Assembly: GCA_949775045.1 (NCBI GenBank)
Contig: OX459102.1
Span: 17,860,160 to 17,924,159 of the forward strand
Reading direction: 5' to 3'
Length of the DNA stretch: 64,000 nt
Source: Metridium senile
Taxonomy: Eukaryota; Cnidaria; Anthozoa; Actiniaria; Metridiidae
The notes below the pieces were generated by a model, which had not been told where the DNA came from, made no database searches, and worked only from the letters and a program-made list of their open reading frames with translations. Below are positions 21,531-31,269 of this stretch, piece by piece; the first letter of the stretch is position 1; every line of letters begins with the position of its first letter. The position numbers and the translations under genes are program-made.

Positions 21531-23091
21531 AATTGTTGAATCTGTAGGCGAGATAATGCATCTGCAAGTTTATTTTTAACACCCGGGATGTGTCTAGCTT
21601 TAAAAAGAATGTTATATTTAAGGCACACTAGCACCATCTTACGGACAAATTTCATAAGTGATTTGTCCTTGCAGCTGCACTTATTGATGACCGAAACGCC
21701 AAATTATCCGTAAAGAATGTGACACACTTGTTGCGCATCAAGTCACCCCATAAAAACAAACTCAAAACTATTGGATAAAACTCTAAGATGGCAATATTAA
21801 TATATTGCCATTCCCTAGGCCATTTACCATAGCACCAATGTGGGCCAAACACGGCACCAAAACCTATAACACCGGAAGAATCCGTGAAAAGCTGAAGAGG
21901 GGTAACCTGTTCCCACACATCCGCAAGAAAAAAGGATTTGCCATTGAATTGCAGTAGAAATTCATTCCAAAGTAGAAGGTCCAACTTGACTTCTTTTGTT
22001 AGTCGAGTGAAATGTTTTGGATGTCTTAAACCAATAGTTAAATCAATAAGTCTACGGAGAAAGGCTCGACCTGGTACAACTACTGAACATGCAAAATTTA
22101 ATCGACCTATAAGAGACTGCAATTCAAGCAAGGTTGCCTTTTTCTTGTGGAGTAATTCACTGACTAAGCTAGAACAAGATTGTACTTTGTCAAATGGTAG
22201 ACGAGCCTCTGAGGCAACTGTGTCAAGTTCTATTCCTGCGAATGATAGAGTAGAAGCAGGGCCAAATGTTTTTTCTGGTGCCATGGGAATACCTATGGAA
22301 CCACACAGTTCAAGAAAACCTTTGAGGCTTGACTCACATTTATCTTTGGTTGACTCGCAAATGAAAAAATCATCCAAGAGATGAACAATACCGTTAATAT
22401 GTAAGTAATGTCGAGCCATCCATTCAATAGCTGAGCTTAATGCCTCAAAGGTCTTACATGAGCTGGCACAGCCCATAGGCATGCATTTATCATAATAGAA
22501 AAACCCTTGCCACTGCATACCCAGCAAATGATAATCCCAAGGATGAATAGGGATGATTCTGAATGCATGTTTGATGTCAGTTTTAGCTAGAAATGAGCCA
22601 ACACCCGATTTCTTAACACACCGTATAGCGTCATCAATGGTTGAATAAGTAACGCTAGAGTGCTCAGGATTGATACTATCATTAACTGAAAGTCCTCGAG
22701 GATAAGAAAGGTGGTGAATCATCCTGAATTCTCCTGGGGATTTCTTAGGTACAATACCTAAAGGCGAAACATGGAAATTTGGAAATGGGGGAGACAAATA
22801 TGGACCAGCAATTCTATTTGCCTGCAACTCCTTGTTAAGCTTAGCCTCTACCGCCTCAGGGTTCAGCTTAGCTGACAACAAATTAGGTGCACTGCAAACT
22901 GGCTCCTTAACGATTAAATCGGAATAAATACGGAAGCCAAAGGTAAAACCCTCAATCAAAAATTTTGCTTTAAAAGAATCGTAACCAACTAAAAAGGACT
23001 TCAACTTACCTAGCCCTATTGGCGTTGGAAGCTTTGGCAGCATTAGTGGAAGCGTTGGCAGCGTTTGCAGCATTGGACGCGTTGGCAGCAT
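21449..23091 (-). pseudogene. Ngaro reverse transcriptase/RNase H, frameshifted near its end
   Basis: From an ATG at 23091 the frame runs 479 residues. The first RT aspartate lies in KTDIKHAFRIIP (about residue 172) and the catalytic pair in HLLDDFFI (238-241), the LLDD variant typical of the DIRS order. RNase H follows, with LFTDSSGVIGFGAVF and FFTDN. At about 21690-21700 the frame is lost: the original reads on as VSVINKCSCKDKSLMKFV in another frame, through to 21449 with HIPGVKNKLADALSRLQ, which is the end of RNase H. A 1-base indel explains this. The start overlaps gag by 86 bases in another frame, so translation may need frameshifting or reinitiation. Confidence 0.85.
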
Positions 23092-24208
23092 TAGTGGAAG
23101 GTTGATTATCCCTTGAGGGACGAAAATTGCACTTCAACAAAGGATGCTTATTGCTACAACGAGGACAAGCATGCTTGAATGAACAACCTGTGCATAGCTT
23201 ACCCAGGTGATAAGTGTAGCAAAAACCTTTTGGAATATCTAACTTCCTCTCCTGAATTTGACTGCCTGAATGCAATTTATTGTTGCTCGCTCGAAAATTT
23301 GCTGGAGGCTGCCGAAAATTTAGTGAGGGCTGTGAGCGTATCCACAATTCAGAATGTAAGCTATTCCAGGGATAAGCTGCCGGTTTATCTTGTCTAAGAA
23401 AACGGTAGTTCTCATCGTAATACCTCCAGTTGAACCCCCTAGATGCTAGGTCCCTAATTGTCTCCCCATATTTCATGAGAGCAGGGCTCTCAGATGTATG
23501 TTGCGCAGTGTAAATCGCAACAAACACCTGAAAGGCAGTGGTCCAAGTTTCAATACTAGTTATCTGCTTAACCTTAATATTCGGTTCAAATGTTAAAGCA
23601 GCCGCACCCTGATTGCTAGCGGCATCAGATACACCAAGGCGATAACCAACACCAGCTTTGTTATAATTGGTGATAAGGCAACCAAAATCAATGTACTCAT
23701 TAGCCAAAATTTTGGCTTTTATCTTTGCCGGGACCGCCAAACCTATAGGTAAATCTGATGCCGTAAACACACTATAGGGTCTAGGTGAGTCAGACACTGA
23801 CTCACCAGATAAACCGTCCAGAACAGCAACTACCGACCCTTGTACGACAGCCGCTGCACCAGACGCTACCTCGGTTACCGATGACGACGCAGTTTGAGGC
23901 TGTTGGGGTGTAGAAGGCTGCAATTGATTCATGACAGCTGAAGTGACTCTCTGTACGATGGTGTCCAAATCGGCCTCGGATATACTCATCCTTGGTCTTT
24001 GGGCTGAAGGGGGATTTGCAGCTGGACCGTCCAGGACAGCAACTACCGACCCTTGTGCGGCAGCTACTGCACCAGACGCTACCTCAGGCACCGATGATTC
24101 AGCCTCGGATAAACTTATCCTTGGCCTTTGGGCTGGAGGGGCATGTGTATCCTCCTCTGCTAACCGAGATGGCATACGGCGGGAACGAGAGCTCTTACGC
24201 TGAGGCAT
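23006..24208 (-). CDS. Ngaro Gag-like protein
   Basis: About 400 residues from the ATG at 24208. The N-terminal 150 residues are Ser/Pro/Ala-rich with a duplicated segment (SGAVAAAQGSVVAVLDG and SGAAAVVQGSVVAVLDG). The middle is a putative capsid region (FTASDLPIGLAVPAKIKAKI). Near the C-terminus CTGCSFKHACPRCSNKHPL forms a cysteine/histidine-rich nucleic-acid-binding knuckle, followed by an Asn/Ala repeat tail that overlaps the RT frame. The bases just before the ATG, TATTTCTTTCAG, look like a splice acceptor. With a GGTGAGT donor just after A1 (about 28962), a spliced leader intron removing the upstream SGNH ORF is conceivable; that is inference. Confidence 0.8.
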   Translation of the reverse strand: MPQRKSSRSRRMPSRLAEEDTHAPPAQRPRISLSEAESSVPEVASGAVAAAQGSVVAVLDGPAANPPSAQRPRMSISEADLDTIVQRVTSAVMNQLQPSTPQQPQTASSSVTEVASGAAAVVQGSVVAVLDGLSGESVSDSPRPYSVFTASDLPIGLAVPAKIKAKILANEYIDFGCLITNYNKAGVGYRLGVSDAASNQGAAALTFEPNIKVKQITSIETWTTAFQVFVAIYTAQHTSESPALMKYGETIRDLASRGFNWRYYDENYRFLRQDKPAAYPWNSLHSELWIRSQPSLNFRQPPANFRASNNKLHSGSQIQERKLDIPKGFCYTYHLGKLCTGCSFKHACPRCSNKHPLLKCNFRPSRDNQPSTNAANASNAANAANASTNAAKASNANRAR

Positions 24209-24229
24209 CTGAAAGAAATACACTTAAAA

Positions 24230-24850
24230 GGCCAGCAAAAGGCAGATTATTGAAAATACCTATTAAGCTATATCATCACAAAATATGACAAGATACAATT
24301 TACCACACACCGTGAACACAAGAAAACATACATGTAAATATGGCCAGGGTGTGACTTGGCGATCTCAAACACTACATATCACCGCTAGGCGTCACCCCTA
24401 TAGCCTAAGCCCTGCCCAACATGTGGGAACACAGCATACTTAGCTGAGGGCATAATAAAAAGGTCAAATGGACCATAAAATAAAATGAAACATAAAATTA
24501 CCAACAATGAGCTGGTAATGAAAAGTACCAACAATAGCTGGTACAACATCACAAATGTCACAAAACAATGTGACAAAAGGCCACTGAGGGCCATAACACT
24601 AAGGTCTAATATAAACATGTAACATAAAATTACCAACAATGGGCTGGTAATAAAAAGTACCAACAAATGGTTGGTACAAAATCAATGACACAAAACATAG
24701 ACATGAATAAGTATCCCCAAATATGGGTGTTAAGTGAAAATAAACAAAATGACTAACAGCAGCAACCACAAATTGTAAGTCCAAACAAGTCATAAATTGC
24801 ACAACGTCCACAAAATTCAAGATTTTAATGGTTTCATTAAGATACCTAGA
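24230..24850. repeat. Ngaro leader with duplicated hairpin-forming units
   Basis: Two copies of a ~100-bp unit start at about 24461 and 24602, 140 bp apart. Each contains two short inverted repeats, TACCAACAATGAGCTGGTA and TACCAACAATAGCTGGTA in the first, and TACCAACAATGGGCTGGTA and TACCAACAAATGGTTGGTA in the second. That makes four similar hairpins between the SGNH ORF and gag. No ORF is supported here. Confidence 0.7.
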
Positions 24851-24855
24851 CCCTA

Positions 24856-25446
24856 TCAGTCCATCTTCTCTAAAATGTGGACAGCATGAATAATAGCCCC
24901 CCTGTAGCTACGATAGAGGCGATACTGCCCATAACAATTCAAATGCACGCCGTCAGGCAACAAAACTTCATTCTGAGGTTCCAATAATTTCCTGTGACCC
25001 CAAACAAAAACATTGTGGCGATCGCCCAAAACAACCTTCAAATATTGATTTACAATTTTAACTTTTTTGTTAAAAACAGGATCCGCCCGAGGTATAATAG
25101 TAAAAACGCCAACGAGCTTGACCCCAAAGCGATCTAATAAGTCGTTCACTAAATCGTCGATCTCAGAACCAACGACCACCGGCGACCGAGTGGATAAATC
25201 ATTAGTGCCGATCTCAAGCAACACGATATCTGGACGTAAACTTGTCACACTTTTGAGGTCGTATTTCCTTAATTTCTCGACAGTACGTCCACCAACCCCG
25301 AACATACGTATATAGCATTGGTTCAAGCCAAAATCTTTAGTTGTGCGTTCATCAAAACCCCGATCTAAATCGCTAGCCAGACGACGTACAAACGAATGGC
25401 CAAGAACCATAACTTTGGGTAACAAATCCATTGTATTGATGTGCAC
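24856..25446 (-). CDS. SGNH/GDSL-type hydrolase ORF of the Ngaro element
   Basis: 196 residues with the family blocks in order: block I VMVLGHSFVRRL (Ser18), block II MFGVGGRTVEKL (Gly about 52), block III LLEIGTNDLS (Gly80, Asn82) and block V LPDGVHLNCYG (Asp165, His168). All catalytic-type residues are present, so it may be an active esterase or lipase; the substrate is unknown. It lies 5' of gag in the same orientation. From memory, some Ngaro elements have been reported to carry an SGNH-type ORF, which fits a transposon gene, not a host gene. The ATG at 25446 is preceded by a short three-unit repeat. Confidence 0.85.
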   Translation of the reverse strand: MHINTMDLLPKVMVLGHSFVRRLASDLDRGFDERTTKDFGLNQCYIRMFGVGGRTVEKLRKYDLKSVTSLRPDIVLLEIGTNDLSTRSPVVVGSEIDDLVNDLLDRFGVKLVGVFTIIPRADPVFNKKVKIVNQYLKVVLGDRHNVFVWGHRKLLEPQNEVLLPDGVHLNCYGQYRLYRSYRGAIIHAVHILEKMD

Positions 25447-25489
25447 TAAAACATAAATGAATTACTCGAATTCACCAAATGAATAAAAG

Positions 25490-25645
25490 AAAAGCAAATT
25501 GTCGACTGCTCCATAACAGATGAAGAAAATCAATCGATAAAGTTGACACCGCGTCAAGACCGATTGCTCCACAACAAGTGAAGAATTCAAACGGAATTTA
25601 GAGTCACCAAAAAGCCGACTGCTCCAAAAATTGAAGAAACTCAAT
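25490..25645. repeat. Three imperfect 55-65-bp repeats upstream of the SGNH ORF
   Basis: GTCGACTGCTCCATAACAG, GACCGATTGCTCCACAAC and GCCGACTGCTCCAAAAATTG head three diverged units, each followed by TGAAGAA and CAATCG-like motifs. They lie in the Ngaro internal region. Confidence 0.6.
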
Positions 25646-25824
25646 CGTAATAATTCTAACGGCAAAACTCCATAAGGTGGAGAAGGTAAATAATCAGAAA
25701 ATTTGGCCGCTTGGAGAAATCTCCTCACGGTCGTCTCAAACTTACGTAACGGCAACGAGTCGCAAAAATTGCTAAATTAACAGGGATAAATCGCAGAACT
25801 GCAAAACCTTGACCGGACAAAAAC

Positions 25825-28800
25825 AATAATAATAATAATAATTTAATATTTGTTTCGCGCAAATTAACATGTGCATATGATCAAATGCGCGTAACATGTG
25901 TATATAAAGTAAATGTACTAATATAAAATATAATGAAATATGATTATGATGTATACAATAAAATATGGTGATATCAATATAAGTTGAAACGAAGAAATAT
26001 TAAAACTAATAAAAACTAAAAAATAATTATACAAATCCATTATATATAATATCTACTAGTAGAAACTAATAATACTAACTAATGATCATATGATAATTGA
26101 AAAAGATATGTTTTTAAAGACTTTTTAAACTTAATAATGTTTATCTCGTTTCTAAGATTGCACGGAAGATTGTTCCATAAAACAGGTGCAGCTACTTTGA
26201 AACATCTATCGCCCGTAGTTTTCTTAGTAATCCCTTGTGCAGGCTCTAGTAAAAGACCATTGTTATTGGATCGTAAATTATAACGTTCAGGACGTTTAAT
26301 ATTAATAAGGGTACTTAAATAAGAAGGGGCATTTGCCCTTAAAATTTTAAAAGTTATTAAAACTATCTTAAAAATAACTCTATACTTAATTGGTATCCAG
26401 TGAAGCTGGTATAATACTGGAGTAATGTGACAAAAACGTGAAGCGTTTGATATCAATCTCGCTGCTGCGTTTTGTACGCGTTGGAGCTTCTTAATGCGAC
26501 ATTCTGGAAGTCCAAAAAGTATACCATTACAATAATCTAATCGGCTGGTCACCAATGCATGCACGAGAGTTTGTGTGGCTTCTCGAGTAAGATATTTTCT
26601 TATATGTCTAATATTATGTAGCGAATGAAATGAAAGCTTGCAAGTTTTAGTTATATGTGTATCAAAATTGAGATTGCAATCCAGCCATACGCCAAGATTT
26701 CTAGCCTCCTTTACAGCTGCAACGCACGCATCACCCACCAGTATCTCATTGTTATTAACTTTGTTTATTTGCTGCCATGTCCCTATGATCATAAACTCGG
26801 TTTTTGACTCGTTCAGTTTTAACTTATCTGTGATCATCCATGCTCTAACAGCCTTGATACAATGTTCCATTGCTTTCCATGCATCTTGTTCATTAGTTGA
26901 TCTGCCAGGTTTAAATGACAGATATAACTGGGTGTCATCAGCGTAAGCATGTGCATTTGGAAGATGAGCTTTGATGACATCGAATAGCTTGCTTGAATAG
27001 ATAGAAAACAGAAGCGGACCCAAACATGAGCCTTGAGGAATTCCAAAATGTAGTGGACGACTATCAGACAGAACCTCATCAATCATAACGCGCTGCGATC
27101 GACCATGTAAATAGGAAGAGATCCATTGCAATGGAGATCCTGTAATCCCAAATGAAGTTTGAAGGCGACGTAATAAAATGGTATGGTCGATCGTATCGAA
27201 CGCCGCACTCAAGTCCAGCATAACTAACAGCGATACGTGTTGTTTGTTCATATCAAACAGTATGTCATTAACAATACGCAGAAGAGCAGTTTCTGTACTG
27301 TGCGATGGCCTGTAAGCTGACTGTAATACAGGAGCCAGCTCATTGTTAGCTATGTGTTGAGAAATCTGATCAAACACGGCTCTTTCCGTAATCTTTGATA
27401 GAAATTGCAGATTGCTGACTGGACGTAAGTTCTTGTTAGTTAGATCTTTCGCACCTTTTTTCAGAAGTGGCTTAACAAGTGCTTCCTTCCAGTCCGAAGG
27501 AAAGTGTGACATTGACAAGGATGTATTCACTATCTTGGTTACAATTGGAAGAAGGACATCAAGACATTCATGAAGAAGAGAGGTTGGTATTGGATCCAAA
27601 CTGCATGACTTTTTTGAAGAATTCTTAATTAGATCTTGCACTTCAGACTCATTTAAAGTCTTGAAGGAGCTAAGACATTGAATACCATTTGGCAAAGATT
27701 TGTCAGAGGGAACAAGATCTTGCTCAGCAGGACTTACAGTAATTTCGTCAATGTCTTTACGGATGTTTTCAATTTTATGGAGAAAAAATTTGCTGATATC
27801 ATTAGCAAGCACCGTCTTATTTAGATGTTGTGGAAAAGTCAGACTCGTATTCATGCCAAGAAGTTGTTTTGCTGCACCAAAAAGTTTTCTTTGGTCATAG
27901 CTATTTTCATCCATAAAGTTAGAATAAAACTCGCGTCTAGCTTTGTTTGTTAGATAAGTTACATGGTTTTTCTTACTTTTGTAGTCAGACAAGTCGCAGT
28001 CTAGCTGACTTCTTCGCCATTTTCTTTCAGCCTTCCTCCTAGCCCTTTTTGCAGTGTCTATCGTTTCGTTGTACCAAGGTACGACTGGCCTTACGATACG
28101 AGTACGCAATCTTTGTGGTGCATGTACATCAATAGTTGCAGAAAGTGTCGTGCAGTATTGTTTAACATAGCTATCTAACTCGTTTGAACTGTTAATATCG
28201 TTAATATCATAAAGTGGACTAGAAGTCAAGTCGTTTTTGAAGTTGTTCATGTTAATAGATTTTAATTTCCTATAGTTGATCGTTCTTTTGGAAAGATTAG
28301 GCCTTGGCGAAGCAAGATGACATTGAACTACAGCGTGGTCCGATATAAATCGGCCAGTTTGAGGAATTCCTTTAATAACTGTCTCAGACATACGCGTTAT
28401 TATTAGATCAAGGGTGTGGCCAGCCTGGTGTGTTGGGCTCTCCACATGTTGTTGCAATCCAAATGACTCTAACAAATCCAAGAAATGTAGCGCATCTGTG
28501 TTTTGCTGATCGTCAACATGTAGATTGAAGTCTCCTGTAATAACCAGTTGTTCTTTGCACAATAAAAGGCTTTCCAGGTATTTTGGAAACTCATTATCGT
28601 TTAGAAAAACGTTTGTTGGAATACGATGTTTATCTGAGTAAGGCGGTCTGTAGATGATAACAAGACGTAGATTGTGAGACAAAGACTTAACAATCCATTC
28701 TGAAAATTCATAGGATTGGCCTTCGCTAACACCAGCATTCACTTTTTTAACATCAAAAGTGTCACGATAGATGATTCCAGTTCCACCCCCCCGTCGATCA

Positions 28801-28892
28801 GATCTCATGTGGTCAGCAATTTTATAGCCACCAGGACATAATTCAACTCTGTGTGCAGAGTCCTTACACAATAGTGTGCCATTGTTAGTCAT
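25825..28892 (-). mobile_element. L2/CR1-like LINE inserted in the Ngaro element, 5'-truncated
   Basis: One long ORF covers the second half of the endonuclease and a complete RT. The 3' end on the - strand is a short (ATT)n tail at about 25825-25855. It lies between Ngaro A1 and the SGNH ORF in the same orientation. The 5' limit is not exact: endonuclease similarity starts at about 28870, and the 70 bases between there and A1 could belong to either element. Confidence 0.8.
26079..28892 (-). CDS. LINE ORF2: partial AP-endonuclease and intact reverse transcriptase
   Basis: About 938 codons from the ATG at 28892, uninterrupted. The endonuclease begins mid-domain at VELCPGGYKIADH; RRGGGTGIIYR, VITGDFNLHVD and FISDHAVVQCHL (metal and catalytic residues) are present, but the first ~80 residues with the ETWL block are missing. 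RT blocks: DWKEALVKPLLKKG, LDLSAAFDTIDH, GIPQGSCLGPLLFSIY and HAYADDTQLYLSF. The C-terminal CR1/L2-type domain follows (LDYCNGILFGLP, LHWIPIKYRVIFK). The intact reading frame suggests a young insertion, dead only through 5' truncation of the endonuclease. Confidence 0.9.
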   Translation of the reverse strand: MTNNGTLLCKDSAHRVELCPGGYKIADHMRSDRRGGGTGIIYRDTFDVKKVNAGVSEGQSYEFSEWIVKSLSHNLRLVIIYRPPYSDKHRIPTNVFLNDNEFPKYLESLLLCKEQLVITGDFNLHVDDQQNTDALHFLDLLESFGLQQHVESPTHQAGHTLDLIITRMSETVIKGIPQTGRFISDHAVVQCHLASPRPNLSKRTINYRKLKSINMNNFKNDLTSSPLYDINDINSSNELDSYVKQYCTTLSATIDVHAPQRLRTRIVRPVVPWYNETIDTAKRARRKAERKWRRSQLDCDLSDYKSKKNHVTYLTNKARREFYSNFMDENSYDQRKLFGAAKQLLGMNTSLTFPQHLNKTVLANDISKFFLHKIENIRKDIDEITVSPAEQDLVPSDKSLPNGIQCLSSFKTLNESEVQDLIKNSSKKSCSLDPIPTSLLHECLDVLLPIVTKIVNTSLSMSHFPSDWKEALVKPLLKKGAKDLTNKNLRPVSNLQFLSKITERAVFDQISQHIANNELAPVLQSAYRPSHSTETALLRIVNDILFDMNKQHVSLLVMLDLSAAFDTIDHTILLRRLQTSFGITGSPLQWISSYLHGRSQRVMIDEVLSDSRPLHFGIPQGSCLGPLLFSIYSSKLFDVIKAHLPNAHAYADDTQLYLSFKPGRSTNEQDAWKAMEHCIKAVRAWMITDKLKLNESKTEFMIIGTWQQINKVNNNEILVGDACVAAVKEARNLGVWLDCNLNFDTHITKTCKLSFHSLHNIRHIRKYLTREATQTLVHALVTSRLDYCNGILFGLPECRIKKLQRVQNAAARLISNASRFCHITPVLYQLHWIPIKYRVIFKIVLITFKILRANAPSYLSTLINIKRPERYNLRSNNNGLLLEPAQGITKKTTGDRCFKVAAPVLWNNLPCNLRNEINIIKFKKSLKTYLFQLSYDH

Positions 28893-28966
28893 TTTAAAAG
28901 AAAATTTTAAAAGTAAAAACTGTAAAAGAGAGAAAAATACTAAAGATTTGTACAACTCACCGTAAA

Positions 28967-29144
28967 TCGACTTAATCCTTGTTTGACAAGTCGGCAAGTG
29001 ACCAAAGGCGGGAAAACCAAATCCCTAGAGGGGGTTAGTTTACAATACCCTTTTTATCCAGCCTCTTGATGACGTCACCGGAAGCAAATCATCTAATATA
29101 TTTGTTTGGCGCCATAAAAACCATTTTGTTACACAAAAATTTAT
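28967..29144 (-). repeat. Ngaro A1 repeat (5' terminus)
   Basis: 178 bp, matching A2 at 19888-20065. It ends 228 bp from the stop codon of the neighbouring GPCR gene. The first bases after it on the - strand include a donor-like GGTGAGT. Confidence 0.9.
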
Positions 29145-29149
29145 GTATA

Positions 29150-29455
29150 TAGCACTAAATAAAATATGTATGTATGTAAGTGTTTGATATAAACGATATA
29201 TAGGTAATATAATATAGAGGAGTAAAAAAGGATAAATTCTCTACAGTTATAAAAAGGCTTAATCCAATAATCAGTATTTGAACTTGGTTCTTTTTACCAA
29301 CGTACATAATATACAGTCGGGTCATCTTTCTTTTTACCAACATACATAATATACAGTCGGGTAACAAGGCAATCAAAGGACAGGGGCCACTTGGACCATC
29401 TTTCTTTTTACCAACGTACATAATATACAGTCAGGTAACAAGGCAATCAAAGGGC
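29150..29455. repeat. Tandem repeat of the GPCR 3' end
   Basis: TTTACCAACGTACATAATAT with CAGTCGGGT occurs at 29296, 29336 and 29411, with GTAACAAGGCAATCAAAGG following two of them. The unit overlaps the last ~25 codons of the receptor gene, so the coding tail itself has been copied downstream. Confidence 0.8.
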
Positions 29456-30362
29456 CGCGAAGTTCTCTGTTTAGCAATGTGTATAGCGCCCAGTTGCACG
29501 TTGAGTTCAGATACGATAACCACTTAACAAGTTGTTCGACATGTTTTTTGTAGGGGTATTTCAGTTTTAGTGTAGCATCGATAATATGAAAGAATACAAA
29601 TGGTAGGCAAAACAAAGCGAATGCACCAACTAACCAACTGATTGTTTTCTTGGCTTTAGAGTTTCTTTTCCTTTCATTGATACGTTCCATTGTATATCCA
29701 TCAATTGTGCTAGGGTCGAACTGTATTCTTTGTACTTGTTGGTTTGCAATTACAAAAATAAGACGATAAGAAATCAAACAGATGACAAAAGGAATAACTA
29801 TAACTACCAACAAAACAAGTATTGAGAACGCGATAGAGTCAACATTCGATTGAATACAGTATTGGACGAAAGGCTGATGAAGAATATGAAAGTACAGAGC
29901 ACCACTAGCTAAACCAATGACCCATAACACACACGATATCAACACAGCTTTGACCATAGAAAAATAACTTGCATGCTGAAAAGGTCTCTGGATAGCTAAA
30001 TATCGCTCAACACTCATTGCAGACAATGAGAATATCGACACTGCCCCAAAACCAACATATAGTGACTGCCATAGATTACAAACAGTGATGCCTAGAGTCC
30101 AGGTCGGGAAGGTTAACAGATATACTGCTTCAAGAGGAAAAACCATGACGGCAAAACACACGTCAGAGATACACATATTCAAAAAGAAAACATTGCTGGA
30201 CTTGAGCAAGGAGGTACTGTGTTTGTAAAATAGTCTTAGAACTAAGAAGTTCCCTTGTAAAGTCAGTAAAGTACAAGAAAAGGTGAATACAACACCAAAA
30301 ACTGTAAACCAACGAGCAAAGACGGGAAAAACAGCAGAGATGTTGGTGGTGGAGTTGTTCAT
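29373..30362 (-). CDS. Class A (rhodopsin-like) G-protein-coupled receptor, single exon
   Basis: 329 residues from the ATG at 30362, with two possible N-glycosylation sites (Asn3, Asn8) and seven hydrophobic segments. Landmarks: GN at 37-38 (TM1), Asp67 in NMCISDVCF (TM2), Cys95 (start of TM3) expected to pair with Cys169 (loop 2), ERY at 119-121 in place of DRY, Trp147 (TM4), Pro191 (TM5), FCLP at 251-254 in place of CWxP (TM6), and NWALY at 290-294 in place of NPxxY (TM7). It should couple an extracellular ligand to a G protein at the plasma membrane; the ligand is unknown. The tail after TM7 (LRGPLIALLPDCILC) is short and overlaps a tandem repeat, so its last residues may be recent. Intronless class A receptors are common in early animals. 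Confidence 0.9.
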   Translation of the reverse strand: MNNSTTNISAVFPVFARWFTVFGVVFTFSCTLLTLQGNFLVLRLFYKHSTSLLKSSNVFFLNMCISDVCFAVMVFPLEAVYLLTFPTWTLGITVCNLWQSLYVGFGAVSIFSLSAMSVERYLAIQRPFQHASYFSMVKAVLISCVLWVIGLASGALYFHILHQPFVQYCIQSNVDSIAFSILVLLVVIVIPFVICLISYRLIFVIANQQVQRIQFDPSTIDGYTMERINERKRNSKAKKTISWLVGAFALFCLPFVFFHIIDATLKLKYPYKKHVEQLVKWLSYLNSTCNWALYTLLNRELRGPLIALLPDCILCTLVKRKMVQVAPVL

Positions 30363-31260
30363 TTCGACTGTTCCATGACTGATAATGTCAATGCATTTTA
30401 ATCATCGAGAAATTAAAACCAGCTGCATTATATGTGTTCAATAAAACCCTCTCATAACCAAATCGATGTTCTATTCTCGTCTGATATGTTATTAATTACG
30501 AACCAGTAGACTGACATGGGACTAATTATGGCATACTGGCCTTTTAAGTAAATAGGCATCATAGGTTTCAAATATATTTATTCACAATGCAAAACACTTG
30601 ACTCCACAGAATTGACGCCAATCACATGCTGTTTTAATAAGTGCTCTCAATCTTATGCAGCTGTGCAATCATTTTAACATAAAAATGAAAATGAGTTTTA
30701 GTTCTTATTAAACTCTGTTTGATACTCACTCACAAATATCATTCTATTGAGAGATTATTAATTTTAGCGTCATTAATTAAGTATAAACCTTTTTTTCGCA
30801 ATTTTGAGATTTTTTGAAAATCGCGAAAATTAACTTAGTCCCTCTTACTACTTTGACTATAGATAACCTAATTAAATTATTAGACCAAGTACAAATATGG
30901 CGAGTAATATTTTGAAATACTATTGTTCTTGATTAGCTATAGCCTCTCATACATGCATGTGAAAACTCCATTGTGTAAATACGGTAGGCATAAATACAAA
31001 AGCTAGTTCAAGGAGAGTCCTTTACGAAGAACAAAGATGAAGACATAAAGAATTTCTTGAACCGTAAAGCCTTGAATAGTGAAAGCCTTGAGTTCCTCTT
31101 AAAATGTTTCCTGAGTTTATATGAATTATATAGCTGAGAGCCACTCACTTGACCGGTAATACCCTCCAGTTTTTTAATTATCGGCCTTTAAACGTTATGT
31201 ATGAAGTGAACTACTGCGACTAGCTGTGATTAATTTTATGTAGAGTTTGAAACAATAACT
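30363..31260. other. Intergenic region upstream of the GPCR, no gene seen
   Basis: AT-rich. The GPCR promoter presumably lies at its left end, but no element could be assigned with confidence. Confidence 0.5.
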
Positions 31261-31269
31261 GAATCATGA

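Larger units (their letters stand above)
19619..29144 (-). mobile_element. Ngaro-type tyrosine-recombinase retrotransposon, complete by its split direct repeats
   Basis: Read on the - strand the order is A1 (29144-28967), internal region, B1 (20288-20063), A2 (20065-19888), B2 (19844-19619). A1 and A2 are 178-bp copies and B1 and B2 are 226-bp copies, with no differences that I noticed. This A1-ORFs-B1-A2-B2 split direct repeat layout defines Ngaro/PAT-like members of the DIRS order. The internal region carries an SGNH hydrolase ORF, gag, RT/RNase H and a tyrosine recombinase. A 3 kb LINE sits in the 5' part. Unlike LTR elements it has no DDE integrase; integration uses the recombinase. The near-identical repeats imply recent arrival, although RT/RNase H carries a frameshift. 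Confidence 0.9.

Noticed and set aside
28893..28997. Upstream extension of the LINE ORF into the Ngaro A1 repeat as a fusion protein
   Set aside because: The frame is open by chance but has no ATG before 28892, and the hydrophobic extra residues are not part of either element's proteins.
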